This document shows, in pieces, positions 1 to 14,000 of a stretch of DNA of 64,000 nucleotides. Each line of letters starts with the position of its first letter. The stretch's first letter is position 1. The notes beneath the pieces are model-generated. The model was given only the letters and a program-made list of their open reading frames with translations. It was not told where the DNA came from and searched no databases. Location of the stretch: contig JALIGW010000028.1 of assembly GCA_023053685.1 (NCBI GenBank), positions 7,042,501 to 7,106,500 of the forward strand, in the 5' to 3' direction. The position numbers and the translations under genes were made by a program. Source of the stretch: Diadophis punctatus similis. Its lineage: Eukaryota; Chordata; Lepidosauria; Squamata; Dipsadidae.

Positions 1-548
1 AACACTGATTTTTAATTCCATATTTTTCACTCTTGACATACAAATCCTCAAAACTTTCTCTTCATTTCTCTGCTTTCATGTAATGTATTTAAACACCTTT
101 CTGCCAGTAAACATATCTTGAAGATTTTCTCCTTTCTTTAAAATAACTTTATAAGAATGACTATTGAGAGCATTTGGAATTTGTGATGCCCTGAGTACTT
201 ATTAGGACTTTGTTTTCTTTGAAACCTGAGGTATAATCTGTACATTAAATATATGTAATTGATCTGAACTATTCTGGAAATGTCTATTGCAGATAATAAT
301 TGCTTAGTTTCAAAATTCAGGATTCTTTCTTTTTTGTAACAGTTTTCAGTTTAACACAATCACATTTGAGCCCAGAATTATCAAACCATTCCCATTTTTA
401 TAAAATTCAAAAGGTGAATTTAAAATAAGTAGTGTATTTTAATTTATAGAAAGGACTGAGCTTTGGTTTTCAGTATAACATAGGTTTGTAAAACATAGCT
501 TAAATATAATTAGTAGTTAAAATGTCAGCGCTTTCTTCTTTTTTATAG
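1..548 (+). other. KNL1: 3' end of a KNL1 intron
   Basis: AT-rich sequence with no open frame of note. It ends in a T-rich tract and the acceptor AG at 547-548, directly before the giant KNL1 exon. Earlier KNL1 exons lie outside the window. I see no recognisable repeat here. Confidence 0.8.
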
Positions 549-3500
549 TGTCTTGATGCCAACCCTAGCCAAGAGTTGAACATTGTGGATAGAACACTGA
601 TTTTTTCAGAACAAAATGAAATGGATATGACATCTGGTCACACAATCCTGATTACCCATGACACCAAAGTCTGTCAAGAAACTGACAAACCCCAGAAAAT
701 AAATTTTGCATCATTTTTGTCTGAGATAAAACCTGGAAAAAAAGCTTCACAAGTTACTGAAACCTGCTTCTCATATAGCTCTCTACAAATGAATGAGAGC
801 AATTTATCTCAGCAGAAGACAAATACTGAAAAGACACACAAAATTAATTTAGGAGACTTTTTGGAAAGTTTAAGGTTCACTAAATTGTTTTCAGCACCCT
901 GTGATGATATCCCTTCAGGTGGAGCAGCTTCAGAAAGAAGTACTTATTCTTCCAAACAAAATGCATGTTCTCATTTGCAAACAGAAAATTGCAACATGAC
1001 TACTGTCTTTGGAGGACTTGATAATAGGCAACATGGTGAAACCTCTGCTCTATCTGTTGAAAAAGCCATTTCTGCTTCAAAGCAATTAGGATGTGCTGAA
1101 AGTATGGATGTAATTACTGCCAATACAGAAAGACTTTTGCCATCTGGAACTAGCACAAGTAGCATGATAAATCAACAACAGAAGCTTGGAAAGGATAAAT
1201 CAGTTACTCATAGCACAGTTAGCTGTACTCCAAGGACTTCAAATTATCAGCTTGGTATTCAGCAAAACACAAATATGTCTCACAGTGAAATAAATGTAAA
1301 TAACAAGGAAACAAATATTAACCATAATTCTGCTGTCAAGATAACTAACAGGGACACCTTACCCTCACAAACCAGTTTTGGAACTATTACAGGACCTTCT
1401 GTCACTTCTGTGCCTGTTCTCCATGGTGATAAAACTAATTTCTCTGAAGATATGGAAATGACCAAGAATTGTACAAGTTTAATCTGGGAAGTACATTCTA
1501 AAGGAACAGATAGCCCTGTTCATGGCTTAGTTCAGAAACAGAGAAATGATGTTTCCGAGCTAATGGACAGAACTAATTTTAGAGAGATTGATATGGACAT
1601 TACAAAAAACCATGTTTCCATGAATTCTTATCTAAATAGTATGCACCATTCTAACTTAGTCAGTAAATTGACTACTGCAGATCAGCAAAATGATCATGGT
1701 AACATGGAGCTTTTAAATCAAAGTGTAAATCTTAGCTCTGCAAGAAACATAAACTTAAATACAATTCAAGTTCCCAAGAGTTTTAAAAAGCAGGTAGAGA
1801 CTCCATTAATGCCATATACTACTAGTGGTATCACTAAATGGACTAATTCAGCAATAGGAGATAGTACAATTAATAGAACAAACAACGCCGTATCTTTAAT
1901 ACCTGAACTTGAAAATACCTTTGCTCCCAGTGAGAATATGGAAATAAGTAAAGCTGTAGGATCCTTAAGACATAATTCTCTGAAGCCTGTTGCATTCCGG
2001 GGTATACCACAGCAGTTGACAGGTGCTAGTAGGAAAAGCATAACTGATTCAGATTCTGATAAGTTTATGGCATTGCCATTGAGTGAAGACAATGAAATGG
2101 AGATTACCAAGAGCTGTACGGTGCCAGGAAATTACAACATGCTGCAGAATGATAGAACCACTGAAGTGTTTCCCTTAGAATCTGTAGACAAAACTACTAA
2201 TATATATAATGATATGGATGAAACTAAACCTATAACATGTATAATAAGTCAGCGTGTAGAAAATTCTGGTTCCCAGATTATGCAAAAACAAAATAAATCT
2301 GGTAGAACTAGGCCAACCAAAGATAGGACTATTGTATTTTCCCTCAATGACGGGAATGAAATGGACATTACCAGAAGCTACACAGTTGCATTAAACCATG
2401 ATGCTGTCACTTTTGCAGAAGATAGGCCTGTTCTATCAATTGTATCTTCAAATAAAACTATCCTATCTACATTAAAGGATGAGGTGGAAAGAACTAATCC
2501 TGTGGCAAGTGAAACTCTTAGAAGCATATCTAACTTCCTTAATGTGCCAAAGCAGAATGCAGGAACTGGAAGGAAAACAATTGAGTCAGATAGTGATGCG
2601 TCTGTTGCATTTCCTTTGAGTGCAAACAGTAAACTAGAATTTAGGAAGAACCTTACAGTAGAAAGAGCTCCTCAAGAACAAACTTCATCTTCTGAAGAGA
2701 CTATCAACATTAATATATCCAACAATATGGCAGTAAATAAAAGCATGTCTTTTGCTCCTGCAGATAAAACTGTAATGTTTGTGCATAATAATGACATGGA
2801 AATCACTAAACCAATAAGTATGACATCTATCAAAGATACTGGCTTTGAGACTTTGCAGTTAAAAAATAAAGAAAAGGGCAAAGGGATTCTAGTAAAATCA
2901 GCCAAGGAAGGATCTGATCTGTGTTTGCAGGATGAAAATGAGATGGAAATGACAAGAAGTCATACGGTAGCAGTCAACTATGATATCCAACATGCTAAGG
3001 CGGCCCCTCAGAAATTGTTTTTAGATCCTGCAAATGAAACCAGTTTGTCTGTACATAATAATTATGAAACAATAAGTAAATCTTCAAGTTTTGTTCCTGC
3101 AGAAAACACCATGATTATGAGCAATCATGATATGGAAATAACAAAATCTTTACCAGCTGAAATTTTCAAAAATAGTCTAAAACCTTTGCAACAGAAAAGA
3201 AATTTAAATTGTCAGTCTATTTCAGTAGACCCAGTTAATATTAGTGTTTTTGCCCAAGAACATAATAAAATGGAGATTACAAAATGCCACACGGTGTTAG
3301 TTAACCATGACGATATTTTCCATAATGAAAAGATTCTGCAAGTATCTGTTCAGAATAGTATGGATACTTCAGGATTTCCTACAATTGCCAAAAATCCTGA
3401 AGAAAATTTTCATAAGAATAAGACTGAACCAGAAAAGAATGCTGAATGGGAGTTCTCTTCAAATCAAACAGCTAATGAGCCAGTAAACACTAATACGCAT

Positions 3501-5081
3501 GCAGTATTGTTTGATAAAACAATTGACTGTTGCCCGGTTGCTAGCCAAACTAAGCAACTTTTTCCTTTTAATGAAACTAATGCATTTACATCTTATCAGG
3601 ATGGCACAAAAGCTACTAGTTTGCACTCTGATACTATAAGTTGTGAGAATCTGCAGAAATTTAAGGAAGAGTTGCTAGAAAAAAATATGGAACAGAATCA
3701 CGAGGAAAAGACAAATGATCTGGAATTTATAAAAAAACACAGAGTTACCAACAAGGAACATAACTGCTATGTGCTGTCTGCTGAAAAACAAATACCAAGC
3801 ACTTCCAGAATGTCAAAAGTAAAAACAGTTGCCTTTTCAGATGATGGGAACATGGAGATAACTAGCAACTACACAACAGGAATTGAAAGGATGTTTATGA
3901 GTGACAGAAATGAATGTGAGTTACATTCCCTTGCTATATCTAATGTGGAATGCTCTGCTTCAATAGTTGATTGTGAAAAGAAATTAAATCTTGACAAAAC
4001 TACATCTGAAAAGTCCATCGTCCAAGTGCAGCAGAACATTTTGAATATTAAAGAGAGACAACGAGAGTCTTGCACAGCTAAAATTAATCATATGATGGAA
4101 ACTATATCAAATGTAGATTCAAATAAAGAGAATGAATTGATATTTCCTATCAAAAAGTCCTCTTTAGTGCCAACCCTATCTGATGAAATTGCCCTTGGTT
4201 TAAACAGAGAGATGTTTAAAGAAAAAGATGACCTTAAAAAATTATCTCAATCAAGACAATTAGATGATATTACTATAAAAGCAATGGGTGTTCTTTCATA
4301 TGGTGACAAAATCAGAAAGAAACCTGAATGGGGAAGCTTTTCAAAAGATCAACATAACAATTTGAAATCCAGTCCCATAAATATCATACTTCCAGTGGAA
4401 GAGCCAGTCATTTTAAATAAAGGTTCTAGTGCTATCAGCAACTGTCCAAAGTTACAAGATGCTGAGAAGAAACCAGAACTTGTTCCGTTCTCTTGTGATG
4501 CCGAGTCCAGTCTTAGTGAAGAATTGCCCAAGCTGATAATGAAGCCAGATTGCTCCTTGAAGTTGAAAAAAGACAGAAGAATTGAATCCAATGCAATGGC
4601 TTCTAAAGCAGAGATAAATACAAATTCTACTAATGTACCTTTAAATACAGATAACAATAAAATAAGAATAATGCCCTTGGCTATCTTCCCACCTAAATTA
4701 CCAAATAAAAGAAAACCTGCACTTTCCAACATAGAAGCTCCTGCTGCCAAATTGGATAAAAAGTCAGAAATTCAAGATTCTGAAGTGTCTCTACTTGCAA
4801 AGAGTTCCTCAGACAAAATAACCCAGAAATTGTGTCCTTCTTACATAGCTGAAGAACTGCTTCCTTCATATGCAGAGGAAATGGATTCTAATGAATCTTT
4901 ATGTCATGAAATGCCAGGAAAATGTTCTGACGAGATACATGAAAAAATGATTGTTAATAATGAAATGTTTGAAACTAATCAAGAATTAAAGAGACCTATA
5001 AATCAAGAAAATGAGGACATTCAAGGAGAAGAAAAGTTCAAGAAAGAGATGGACTGGAATGATATTGCAGAACAAAAGCAG
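549..5081 (+). CDS. KNL1: KNL1 giant exon with MELT array
   Basis: 4533 nt, phase 0 at both ends, starting at Cys-Leu-Asp after the AG at 547-548. The protein is low-complexity and rich in N, S, T, E and K. About 14 MELT-like cores begin near 618, 1450, 1589, 1936, 2094, 2212, 2358, 2630, 2793, 2940, 3060, 3129, 3268 and 3849. Several form the full module: an upstream T-x-x-aromatic motif (DRTLIF, DRTIVF, DKTVMF, KTVAF), the MELT core (MDMT, MEIT, MDIT), then an S/C-H/Y-T motif (SHT, SYT, CHT, NYT). Units near 2630 (LEFRK) and 3060 (YETIS) are degenerate. Donor CAG|GTTGGT at 5082 keeps the frame. The other GT, at 5086, would shift it, and in-frame read-through stops at 5103-5105. Confidence 0.95.
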
Positions 5082-8000
5082 GTTGGTAAACGTTTACTAT
5101 TTTGATAGGTTCTTGCAAATCTGTGGGTTAAAAAATAGTTACCCAGCAATAGGATTTTATTTTAAAGAAGATCAATAGTATCTGCAAATTAGCTAGGTAA
5201 TATTGGAAAACAGATTATTTCAGTCATAATGCTGGCACCTGTGCCTTGAGAATAAAAATACTCTTAACAAAAATGGTGATAATGAATAGGCTATATAACT
5301 GAAAAAAGACATACAATTTTAAACTAAAGATGTATAACCTGTAAAATATTTGTAATATTTTCTTGTGATTTGATATTTTATGAATAATGACTATTTTAAT
5401 TTTAGATCCTTCATAGCACAGAGGTACCTCATAACGACACAGAAACTGATGAAAATAAACATATTCCAGAAGTGGTGGCCACGAAACGGGAAAAGAAACA
5501 AAGCAGCAAGAACAAGGTTGATACAAGTTGCAATAGTAAGATTTCTTTCAAACTAATGACTTGAATAATAGAGACTGAAATACTGTAGAGGCATTTTGCA
5601 GTATTGTATATGCCATGGAAGTTTCTCCTTCAGTTGGCAGAAGGTATGTGGGCTTAATTCAGAGGCAGCTTATCTACTAGAATTGCTCATATTATTCAGA
5701 AGTAGTTCACTCTAAAGATGGTTCTTGTTAGGAGTAACAAATCTTTAGGCTCTATACACAATTCCTCTATATGTGGAATTATGCTGCAAAGTAGCTACTG
5801 TGCTGTGGTCCTGCTCATTCATAAACTTACTGCTGTACTTGTCATGCCAGTTTCAGAATATTGATTACCATAACGGATACACCATACCTCCCAAATAGAT
5901 ACAGTTCCAAATAAAGAGCTGCAGGTAATAAACTATTTTTTTTAATTGGAGCCTAGCAGTGGAACAAGGGAAGTGTTTGTGATACCAATAGTGAGGATGG
6001 ACACAGACAGTCAGAAAGTGGGAGAAGAGAATGGAAGACGGATATTGTTAACTTTTTAAAAGTTGTCTTAACTTGAACCCAAACCACATTCTCTCTAGCA
6101 AATCTGTGGATTTTCTACCATCTATATTATATTTTCGATAATATAATATCAGTCCCTCTGTTTCCATGAATCTGGGTGGACAAACTAAAAATTGTGTTTT
6201 CTTACTTGGGTGGGGCTGAATTATTGAGACCAAGTTTTGAGGAATTTAAGAACGGAACTGAAAAGGCTTAAGGCAGGTTCTGCCTGCTCTGTGGATGTCA
6301 TGACATCACTGGCCATGCCAGCTATGGTCTCTAGGCATGATACAAAAAAAAAGTGCAAACTGGAGATTTAAAAAAATGTTTACCATCACTGCCATAAGTT
6401 GGCAGTTGTGTTTTTTAGGAACAGGGTAAGAAACTAGATGACTTTAAATTTAAATACTTGTAGAATTATTTCTTCACTCTCACTATATTATTCATATCAT
6501 AAACCCTACAAAGATGGTGTTTCTTCTCATTTATCTCAAAGATTATCAGAATATTAAATGAGGGGGAAAAATCAGAACTTTGTGCCAAATAAAGTAAAAA
6601 TTAAAATCATTTAGGCTGTAAACTGATGCTGATTGTTACTGATATTTCTTTATGTGGATTTTTCCCCCTCACATCTCTCACCTATTTTTTTTTCCTTCTA
6701 GTTCAACAAAACAGTGAACTGGAGACCCAGCTTCTCATGGACAGTATTTGCGAACAAAATTTGCAAGAGGTATATATTAAATTATACCTTTCTCTTTCAA
6801 AACATATATTGATACATAATGAATGGTCTTGAAATCTAGCAGGTTTCTCATAATGTTTAATTAGCTAGATTTTGTTTTTCCTGTTTTGCTGAAATTGTGT
6901 CTGTTGACTCATTATCTTAGATAATGCTTTTATACACTAAAGTAATTTTTATTCTTAAATTTTGGTTATAGCTTAATGGGTATATGAAAAATATAATAAA
7001 AAAATCTTGAGACATTTGATTTCAACTCCAGACTAATGTTTATACTTAAACATTTCCATTTTAGAAATTGCTGGAAGGTACTATCACAGTTCGTGAATTT
7101 TTCACACTTCTCCAAGTCCATGTTTTAATACAAATGCCTCGCCAGAGTCACCTTCCAGTCAAGGTATGTATGTGTAAAAGGTCATAGCAACTATGTTGCG
7201 ATATAAGTAAGGATTTGATTTTACTACTGAAACAAGCCTAGTGCTTTATATTAGAGATTATTTAAGATTCATCAGTATGCATATTGTACAGTATAGGTCT
7301 CATTCAGCCATTATAAACATCTTTTGTAACATTCAGTTCAGCCAAAGTTTAATTTAGTTTTATGCAAATTTGGCTTCTGGAATTACCGTATTTTTCGGAG
7401 TATAAGACGCACCTTTTTCCTCCCTAAAAGTGGCTGAAAATTTGGGTGCGTCTTATACTTCGAATGTAGCTTTTTTTTTTTCCAGCCCTAACTAGGTGCT
7501 AACAGATCTTCCCAGCTCTTACCTTGCAGGCTCTTTCATTGTTACTCTCTCAGAAGAATGTTTTTCCAGCCCCAAGTCTTTGCAGGTTTTTTTTTCCATT
7601 GCTCTACTTGCTCCAAAGCAGTTTTTTTCTAGCCCTAACCAGGTGCTAACGATCTTCCCAGCTCTTACTGGCTTGCAGGCTCTTTCATTGTTACTCTCTC
7701 AGAAGAAGGTTTTTTTAAGTCCTAACCAGGGGATAAAATAATGTGCTGAAGCTGACCAGACTAAGGATGCTAGCCAGATGAATACCTGGTAGGCAGATAG
7801 TTTTCCCCTATTTTCCTCCCCAAAAACTAAGGTGCGTCTTATACTCCGAAAAATACGGTACTGAACCAAGAAAGAAGCAATTAGTATTGCTTCCAGTTCA
7901 ATTTTGAGCACATTGGTTTTCTCAATTCTAAACAGGAACACTCTAATTTTAATTAGATTCCTTCTTAAGAAACGACATACATTTTGTTTTCTCTATAGCA

Positions 8001-11000
8001 CACAGTCAACACGTCATCTATCCCAGAAGATGAGCTTCTCAGCCACTGCATCTATCATCCCAAATTACAGGTTTATAAAGAGGATTGTCAAACTCTTCAC
8101 ACGATAATAGAAGAGTAAGATACTTCCAATTTTTCTTCAAACATTATTTGTATTAACATCTACTACTTGAAACTTGATATGAATGGCAATATTACTGATA
8201 TCAGTTGATCACTTTAATGTGTGCATTGTAATTCTTTCAGAAATACTCACGGACTCTTATAAAAAAGATCGCAAAGTAGAGCTGTGCATTGAACGGAGAC
8301 TGTTTTGTTCTGGACACAAATAAAGTTCTACTTCTATTCATTTTGGATTGACCATCTGAAGCCTGGAATGTTTTGATTTTTGCAGTTGATAGCCAAAACA
8401 ATATCCAAAGGGATCCTGGCTGATTTGATGAGATGAATACTGCAAGGCTGATGCGTGTCACTCCCTGTGTCCCCTCCTGCTTTTTTTCTTGGCATCTGCA
8501 CCGATTCACCTTCCCCACTTCCTCACAGTGCTTTTCTTTTCCTGCCTCAGTTCAGGCATTGCCAGTGTGCCAGCACAGCCTGTTCCACTGACCTGCCTGA
8601 ACACTGATCTTTCCAGCAACTTGGTCTTCTCTGCTACTTCCTCCTTTTTTTTACAGGCGTTGCTTTTACAGCCAATATATTAAACAAGCACAGGTAATCC
8701 TTGACTTACTATCACAACTTGGAACCGAATTTTAGTCACTAAGCAATGGGGTCATTAAGCGAGTCATCACATTACCAAACCCGATATTACAACCATCTTT
8801 ACCGCAGTCATTTAGGAAATCATGTGGTCATTAAATAAATCACATGGTCCTTCAGCGAATTCAGCTTTCCCAACTGACTTTGCTTTTTCAGAAGCCGATT
8901 GGGAAGTTTGCAGATTGCGATCATGTGGCTGCAAGATGATGCAACCATCATAAATGTGACCCAGTTGCTCAGCATCCAAATTGTGATCATGTGACCACGG
9001 GTGGTGCGACGGTCATAATTTTGAGGACAGATCATGTCACTTTTTCCAAAGCCGTTGTAACTTCAAATCATGATTAAATAAATGGTTGTAAGTCGAGGAT
9101 TACCTGAATATTAACCTGTTCCCTAATTCAGTGATTTAAGCAGTAAGAACAGGCTTCCAGACCCCTAGATTCCTGCTTCTCTTCAGCTGCATATATCACC
9201 AAGGAAATGCTTTGGTTTTGGCTTTTCTTTTTTCTGGAACATATGTATTTCAGTACAAATCCAGAACAAAACAACCCTCTATTCTGTCTGTTTACAGAAC
9301 AAAGTGCCCAAAACACATGTCTCAGTTTGGACATAGACCACAAAACTCTCTCTTTCTGTGTCTGGAATATTTTGTGCATAGAATAACATCTCTATTATGA
9401 AGATTCTGGGGGTTTCTGCATACAGAAAGACGATTTCTTCTCCACGGGTGGCCCTCGACTAATGCCACAATTGAGCCGAAAATTTTTGTTACTAAGCAAA
9501 ACAGTTAAGTGAGTTTTGCTCCATTGTTCAACATTTCTTGCCACAGTTGTTAAGCTAATCACTGCAGTTGTTAAGTCAGTAACACAGTTGTTAAGTGAAT
9601 CTAGCTTCTCCATTGTCATAAGGTCACAAAAGTTGATCACATGACCCCGGGCCAATGCAACGGTCATAAATACATGCCAGTTGCCCAGCGTCTGAATTTT
9701 GATCACGTGACCATGAGGATACTGCAGTGGTCTAAGTGTGAAAACCGGTCATAAGTCACTTTTTTCAGTGCCATGAACAGTCACTAAACAAATGGTTATT
9801 TGAGGACTACCTGTATATTTAGATTTTTTTTATCCCATAGTTGTACTTAGGGAAAACTTCTAATAATGTCACTAAAGCAAGGGTAGAAGGAGAGGAAATT
9901 TGAACTGTAAATTACTTACTGCCTATGGATTGCAGCACACTATGTATGGCATTAGACAAAATCCCTGAGAAAAATTGAACAATTGTAATGCAGATACTGG
10001 ACATGTATTTTTTTAAAAAAAAGAAATATCCCAGAATCACAAATGTGCTGCCCTCCGAAAAGCCCGCTTTCTTGCTGTATAGTAGACGTCCAGTAAAGAG
10101 GCCTTTGCAGAAATCTTCAAAAATAGAGCTGACTACAAGAGTAATGTAATATGTCTATTAATAATCATCCTGGTTCTGTTCTGTGAATAGTTCTACAGTT
10201 ATTTTGTGTTTAGACATGTAGGCAAAGCAGAAGTGAGTGAAAATAGAGGTTAAGTATCATTAAACATCATGAGTGCAATCCAGCACATCTCTGTGACACA
10301 AAGTTGAGAGATCCCAATAAGCTGTAGATTAAATAGGCTATTAGTTAATAGATATTCCCAAATTTGAACAACATAAGCATTTATTGGAAGCATTAGAAAG
10401 CTTTATGTGTATAATTAAATAGAGAAGAGCCCCCAACAATTCTTTAAAGCTGTTTATATTAGGGAATCTGAAACTTTTCTTTAAAAATCCCTGAAAATCT
10501 TGCAGGGATACTGCAGGAAAAGCTGATATAGCCACCCTTTGTTTTATTGGATCCCAGCCAAGTTATTTCTGCTTTCTATCAGCAGACTAGCACAAATGTT
10601 TGTTTGTTTGTTTGTATTTCAGATTAAAACTTCATGCAGCTGATCAAGATAAACTTCTGGTGAATATGAATAAAAGTTTTTGGGAAGTAATGAAAACTTG
10701 TTCAAAGGAAGAGGTATAGACAACTGACTTATTCTGTTTAATTGTAATTATTGGGATATGTCAATAACGTATCTTAATTTATGAATATTTGGTTATTTTT
10801 AATGGCACTTTGTATAGAAATTGCTTATATATGCTCACTTTAAGAATAGTTTTATATAGGACTTCCGGTTTCGCGTTCGGCGTCGAATGGCGCTCCTTCT
10901 TCAGGGCGCTTTCCCGACTCCCTGCCAAGCCGCCAGAACAGCTGTCTGGCGGCTTGGAATCTCTCTGCCCCGGACATAGGGGGGAGAGGAGAGCGTGGCA

Positions 11001-14000
11001 GGTGGGGTAGAGCCCCCCTGGCGCCCTAGGAGTCATCCAGGGGCGCGGAGGGAAGGCTCCCCAAGTAGCCTGCCCCTAGCTCCGGGAGCCTGGGAATCTC
11101 CGCTTTTGCGGAGCAAGCCGCCGAAGCCGCCGCTGCTTCCAGAAGAGGATTTTTAAAACTTTTTTTTTGTGTATTTAATGAAGCAGACAGAGAGAACCAG
11201 GGGCTTTGTTGGGCAAGTATGGATTTTCTTTTTCTCTTTTTTTAAACCCTCGGCTAACTTTCACTTTGAAGAAACAAAGTAACATTTAATATGCAACAAT
11301 ATGGCGTTTGAAGGAGGAGAAGTGAAAGTGATTTCCGTTTTGCTTGTGGTTTTCTTTTTTCATGGAAACTCTTTTTTTTTTTTTCTGTCTCCTGATTTTG
11401 GAAGTTAAAAACTTTCTGTCTCTTACACTGGAAAGAATTTTATTTAGAGTTATGGCTTTTCTCTATACCTCTTTGGAAATATAAAAATGGTTTTAAGTTT
11501 GGAAAGATTGGTTTTTTTTTTTTTTCTGGCTTTTCTCTTGTGGAAATTTTGAAAACTGACTTTTACTCTTTGTTCCGTGACCTTGGATTATAACAGCAAC
11601 TGATAACTTCACTAAAATAAATAAATTATAAAAGACTATTTGCCCTGGAAATTGCAAGATTTTTTTTTCTTTCTCTTTTTAAGGATTTGACCCTTTTTTG
11701 CATCTCTTTGGAATTACAATAAAGAAGAAGTGAAAGTTATTTGTGTTTTGCTTGTGGTTTTTGGACTTTGGGAAACTTTTGTATTTGAAAACTGGTTTCT
11801 ATTTTTGATTCTCAATTCTGGATTATAAAACAATCGATAGTGATTTGGCACTTTCAGTGTAATTTTTTGGAACTACAACAATGGCTTCAAAGTATGGAAT
11901 GATTGCCTTGAATAAAAGGCCTATTTATCCCTCTGCTTATACTTCTAAAATGCAACTTGCTACTGAGTCAACACCTCCACAAGCTTTGACATCGGAAAAC
12001 TTATTAAATACTTTAAAGATTATGAAACAAGACTTAATTTTGGAATTTAATCAAAAAATCACTGAAATAGAAAAAAAAATGCAGGATGCTTTAAAGAATA
12101 TGGAAAAGCAGTTACGGATGGATATGTTAGAGGTTTGTAAAGGTTTAGCAACAAATGTTGATGTTTTGGAGGACTGTATTGAAACAAATAAACAAGCGCT
12201 GGCAACATCGGTGGAATATATAAACAAATTTCAAAAGGACATCGCAAATTTTGAAACAGAGGTGTTGATGTCACAGTTTAGAAGAATGCAATTTGCCATT
12301 AGAGTAAGAGGGTTGAAGGAAGGTTTATATGATAATTTGAAAGGAAGAATGATTGAGGCCTTGGTACAGGTTTCTGGAATTTCTAAAGATGAGTTGGCTA
12401 CACAAATAGAAAAGATATACAGGGTCAACTCGTGGCACGCAAAACAAAAACATTTACCAAGGGACATTGTTATATATTTTACCACAAGAGTTTTACGGAA
12501 CAGAATTATCCAGGCGACGTTTAAGAATAATCTTCAGGTGAATGGTCAGGAACTTAGGATATGGAAAGAAATTCCCTCTAAAATGCTTAAAGCTAGAAAA
12601 GAATTTACTTTTTTGATTGATGAACTTAAAAGATTGAATTTACAATATAAATGGGAAGCACCAACAGGAGTAACGGTGAAATTTTTGGAGAAAAGATACC
12701 GGCTGACTACGATAAACAAAGCTATCGAATTTTATGTTAACATTTTAAAGGCTGATATATCTAAAATTCCAGAAGAAAGATGTATTAATGTAGAAGAGGA
12801 TAAGGAGGAAAAGTCATCTTTACCGGATCAAAATGATATAGTTTTAAAGAGTCAAAGTGAATTGCAGAGCCAGAAAGATGTGAAAAAGGAGATGGAGCAC
12901 TGGGATCAGATGGAAGATGAGCTGATAAATTCAAAATCATCAAGATATAAAAGGAGGCAACCAATAAGATACAAAGAGAAGTAGTGTTGATATGTATTAG
13001 ATGGATGGAGATAATATAATTGTATTTTCTTCTTCTCCTTTTTTTTTATTGTTGTTTCTTCTTCTTTCTTTCTTTAAAAAATTTTTTTTTCTCTTTTTTA
13101 ATAATTCTTTAAGAATTGGAATTTTTAATTTTTAATTAAAATTATTAAGTTATAAATTATTACAATTAGATTTTAAAAGTCGTTTTAAAGGAAGGATTTT
13201 TTTTTCCTTTTGCTTTAGGTTTTCGTTTTTCTCTCTCTTCTAGGTTTCTACTATTATTATTATTATTATCATTATCATTATTACTATTGTTATTATTTTT
13301 ATTGTTATTATTATTATTATTAATATTAATATTACCTTTAAGGATATCTTTTTATTATGAATTAACAAGTTGTTGTATAATAATACTATGTGGTTATGAT
13401 GAAATTCAAAAGTTTTATTATTTAATATGTAGACACGTAATATTTTTTTTAGTTTCATTTGAACTAATAAGTTGTTTTATAATAATATGTTGTTATGATG
13501 AAATTTAAAGGTATTATTATTTAATACTTAGATATTAGCTACGCAAAATTTTGTCGGTTTTAGTTAATCATGAGATTATTATTATCATTAATGTTTTTTT
13601 AAAGATTTAGTATTATTAATAATTTTTATAGGTCTAGAAAGTTGATTGAAAGGAGGAGGGAAAAACTGTTTTCCTTCCTTTGTTTAACCCAGATTATTAT
13701 TATTATTAACAATATATATTAATATATTTGTACTTTTTATTTTTTATCTTTTAGAATTATATTGGAAATAATGTAAAATATAGAAAGTTAATGATGTTAA
13801 CATTGTATAATTTGGAGTTGAGGGGTTTTTCTTTTTTCTTTTTCTCTGTAATTACTGATATTACGCCCTGAATTCTCTCTGGGAAGTCCGGGGGGGGGGG
13901 CGGGAGGGAAGGGGGTGGGGGTGGGGAGAAAAATTAAAAAAATGTTTGTACTCTGTACTAATAAAACTTTTTCAATAAAAAAAAGAATAGTTTTATATAA

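Noticed and set aside
5082..5105. Extension of the KNL1 giant exon to the in-frame stop at 5103
   Set aside because: The CAG|GT donor at 5082 keeps phase with the exon at 5406 and the joined frame stays open to 32700; read-through would remove the RWD domains.
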